The notes under the pieces were generated by a model. It was not told where the DNA came from, ran no database searches, and saw only the letters and a list, made by a program, of their open reading frames with translations. Shown here piece by piece: positions 63,223 through 64,000 of a DNA stretch of 64,000 bases (within the stretch, counting starts at the first letter, position 1; each line of letters begins with the position of its first letter). A program made the translations under genes and the position numbers. Origin of the DNA: an uncultured Paracoccaceae bacterium (lineage in GTDB: Bacteria > Pseudomonadota > Alphaproteobacteria > Rhodobacterales > Rhodobacteraceae); the NCBI GenBank assembly GCA_947493255.1, contig CANLQK010000008.1, forward strand, positions 102,547-166,546, in the 5' to 3' direction.

Positions 63223-63255
63223 CCCCCCTGGCCTGTTCGGGTTGGGGGGCTTTTT
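63223..63255 (+). terminator. Rho-independent terminator
   Basis: CCCCCC and GGGGGG flank a 15-base loop, followed by CTTTTT. Confidence 0.7.
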
Positions 63256-63383
63256 AAATGCACGAGGCATGGGCTCTGAAAAAAGTACGGACTAATCAGG
63301 GGTGTTGCTCGGTATTACGGAATTGTTTTTTATGATCTTTTTATGAATTTCACGGTTCGGTGATGAACTTGTGACAAAAAAAT

Positions 63384-63417
63384 GGGAACGAAAGTGGCCC
63401 GGCCGGTGTTGTCTCCC
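63384..63417 (+). promoter_or_regulatory. ECF-type promoter candidate before EF-hand protein 2
   Basis: GGGAACGAA lies 34 bases before the repeated leader, with a GTT 18 bases after GGAAC. The same nonamer lies 33 bases before the second leader copy (63891-63899) with GTT 17 bases later. The intervening bases differ. GGAAC is a typical ECF sigma -35. Confidence 0.5.
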
Positions 63418-63494
63418 CGAAGCCCAGCAGGACACGGTGTTCTGCCTCCCCCGGGCATAAACCTGAACACGAAATTGGAGACTACCATGAAAAC
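63418..63494 (+). repeat. 77-bp direct repeat, copy 1 (leader of EF-hand protein 2)
   Basis: Identical to 63924-64000. It contains an 8-bp hairpin (63427-63445, GCAGGACA/TGTTCTGC with one G-T), the Shine-Dalgarno TTGGAG and the first codons ATGAAAAC. Confidence 0.97.
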
Positions 63495-63738
63495 TCTTAT
63501 CGCATCTTTCGCCGCTGTTGTTGCTCTGTCCGCGCCAGCTTTCGCTGCTCTTGAAGACGTACAGGACTTCAACGTTAACGCTGCAAAATTGAACTACTCT
63601 TTGGACACAAACGGTGACCAGGAAGTATCCGACCGCGAAATCATCGACGGCAACGTTGCTGCATTCGATCTGGACGGTGACGGCCGCCTGAACGCTAAAG
63701 AGCGCGGCATTGCAGAAATCCACGTTGAGCAGTCATAA
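63487..63738 (+). CDS. Secreted EF-hand protein 2
   Basis: An 83-residue protein with signal peptide MKTLIASFAAVVALSAPAFA and two calcium loops, DTNGDQEVSDRE and DLDGDGRLNAKE. It is acidic and probably periplasmic. It carries the repeated leader. A paralogue starts at 63993. Confidence 0.88.
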   Translation: MKTLIASFAAVVALSAPAFAALEDVQDFNVNAAKLNYSLDTNGDQEVSDREIIDGNVAAFDLDGDGRLNAKERGIAEIHVEQS

Positions 63739-63760
63739 TCTGACGCCCACTTACGGTTAG

Positions 63761-63792
63761 AAACGGCGGCTCCTTTGGGGCCGCCGTTTTGC
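63761..63792 (+). terminator. Rho-independent terminator after EF-hand protein 2
   Basis: AAACGGCGGC pairs with GCCGCCGTTT around a 9-base loop, followed by TGCG. Confidence 0.85.
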
Positions 63793-63923
63793 GTTTGGGG
63801 GTCGAGGTTCTTGCGCGGTCTGTGTTCCCTTTTATTTATTGGTATCAGGTGGTTATCACAGATGTGTGATGACTTTTTCTTTGAAAAAGAGGGAACGAAT
63901 TTGCGCCTGGCGAGTTGTGTTTA

Positions 63924-64000
63924 CGAAGCCCAGCAGGACACGGTGTTCTGCCTCCCCCGGGCATAAACCTGAACACGAAATTGGAGACTACCATGAAAAC
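63924..64000 (+). repeat. 77-bp direct repeat, copy 2 (leader of the next gene)
   Basis: Same 77 bases as copy 1, reaching the window end, so the true repeat may be longer. The hairpin falls at 63933-63951. Confidence 0.97.
63993..64000 (+). CDS. Start of a further gene, probably an EF-hand paralogue (partial)
   Basis: ATGAAAAC begins at the same offset in repeat copy 2 as the EF-hand protein 2 start. Only two codons and two bases are visible. The product is inferred solely from the shared leader. Confidence 0.55.

Overview
The window looks like a chromosomal segment of a marine Rhodobacterales (Roseobacter-group) alphaproteobacterium. The evidence is a fused secDF next to a ccmABCDG cytochrome c maturation operon, a DMSP lyase dddP, a LuxR/LuxI quorum-sensing locus, CtrA-type TTAA-N7-TTAA sites, a complete RcGTA-like gene transfer agent cluster beside cysE, and alphaproteobacterial-type pdhABC with a lipoyl domain on E1 beta. 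No insertion sequences, CRISPR array or rRNA operon were seen. One tRNA (Leu, UAG) is present.

Layout. 1-4.8 kb: secDF 3' end, a small Mth938-like gene and ccmA-B-C-D-G, all coupled on the plus strand. 4.8-8.8 kb: dimethylargininase, a secreted DUF1223 protein, a three-gene nitrile hydratase/thiocyanate hydrolase-like set and an orphan fliG-like gene. 8.9-10.9 kb: a quorum-sensing locus made of an AHL-binding-only LuxR fragment, a divergent full LuxR and an AHL synthase whose Shine-Dalgarno lies in a perfect hairpin. 10.9-18.5 kb: purB, two small genes, bioY, a hydrolase-OsmC fusion, an EEP-family protein, dddP broken by one in-frame TAG, and a divergent haem-dependent N-demethylase-like gene. 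18.7-23.1 kb: glnA-glnB, a Hint-domain gene, tRNA-Leu and tig. 23.3-27 kb: two secreted paralogues, a cNMP-binding/EAL protein and the rpsF-rpsR-rplI operon. 27.3-32.8 kb: a membrane protein behind a CtrA site, then fabD-fabG-acpP-fabF-mltG.

33.0-47.3 kb holds the gene transfer agent: g1 to g15 in canonical order, all intact and on one strand, with a terminator-like hairpin in its leader and another hairpin after the capsid gene. cysE follows, as in Rhodobacter capsulatus. 48.3-56.6 kb is central metabolism on the minus strand (pdhABC, ftsB-like, fda, pgk) plus two tandem cyclophilins. 56.7-62.6 kb has a DUF3179 protein, selO and GNAT, grpB and nucleoside hydrolase, and a Rieske oxygenase coupled to a tiny gene. 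The last kilobase has secreted EF-hand proteins. Two of these share an identical 77-bp leader, and the second is cut by the window end.

Functional threads. The quorum-sensing locus, CtrA-like sites, fliG-like gene, c-di-GMP phosphodiesterase and GTA cluster fit the known Rhodobacterales link between AHL signalling, CtrA, motility and gene transfer. That link is inferred here from family knowledge, not shown by the sequence. All calls come from reading motifs and organisation by eye; no database search was run.
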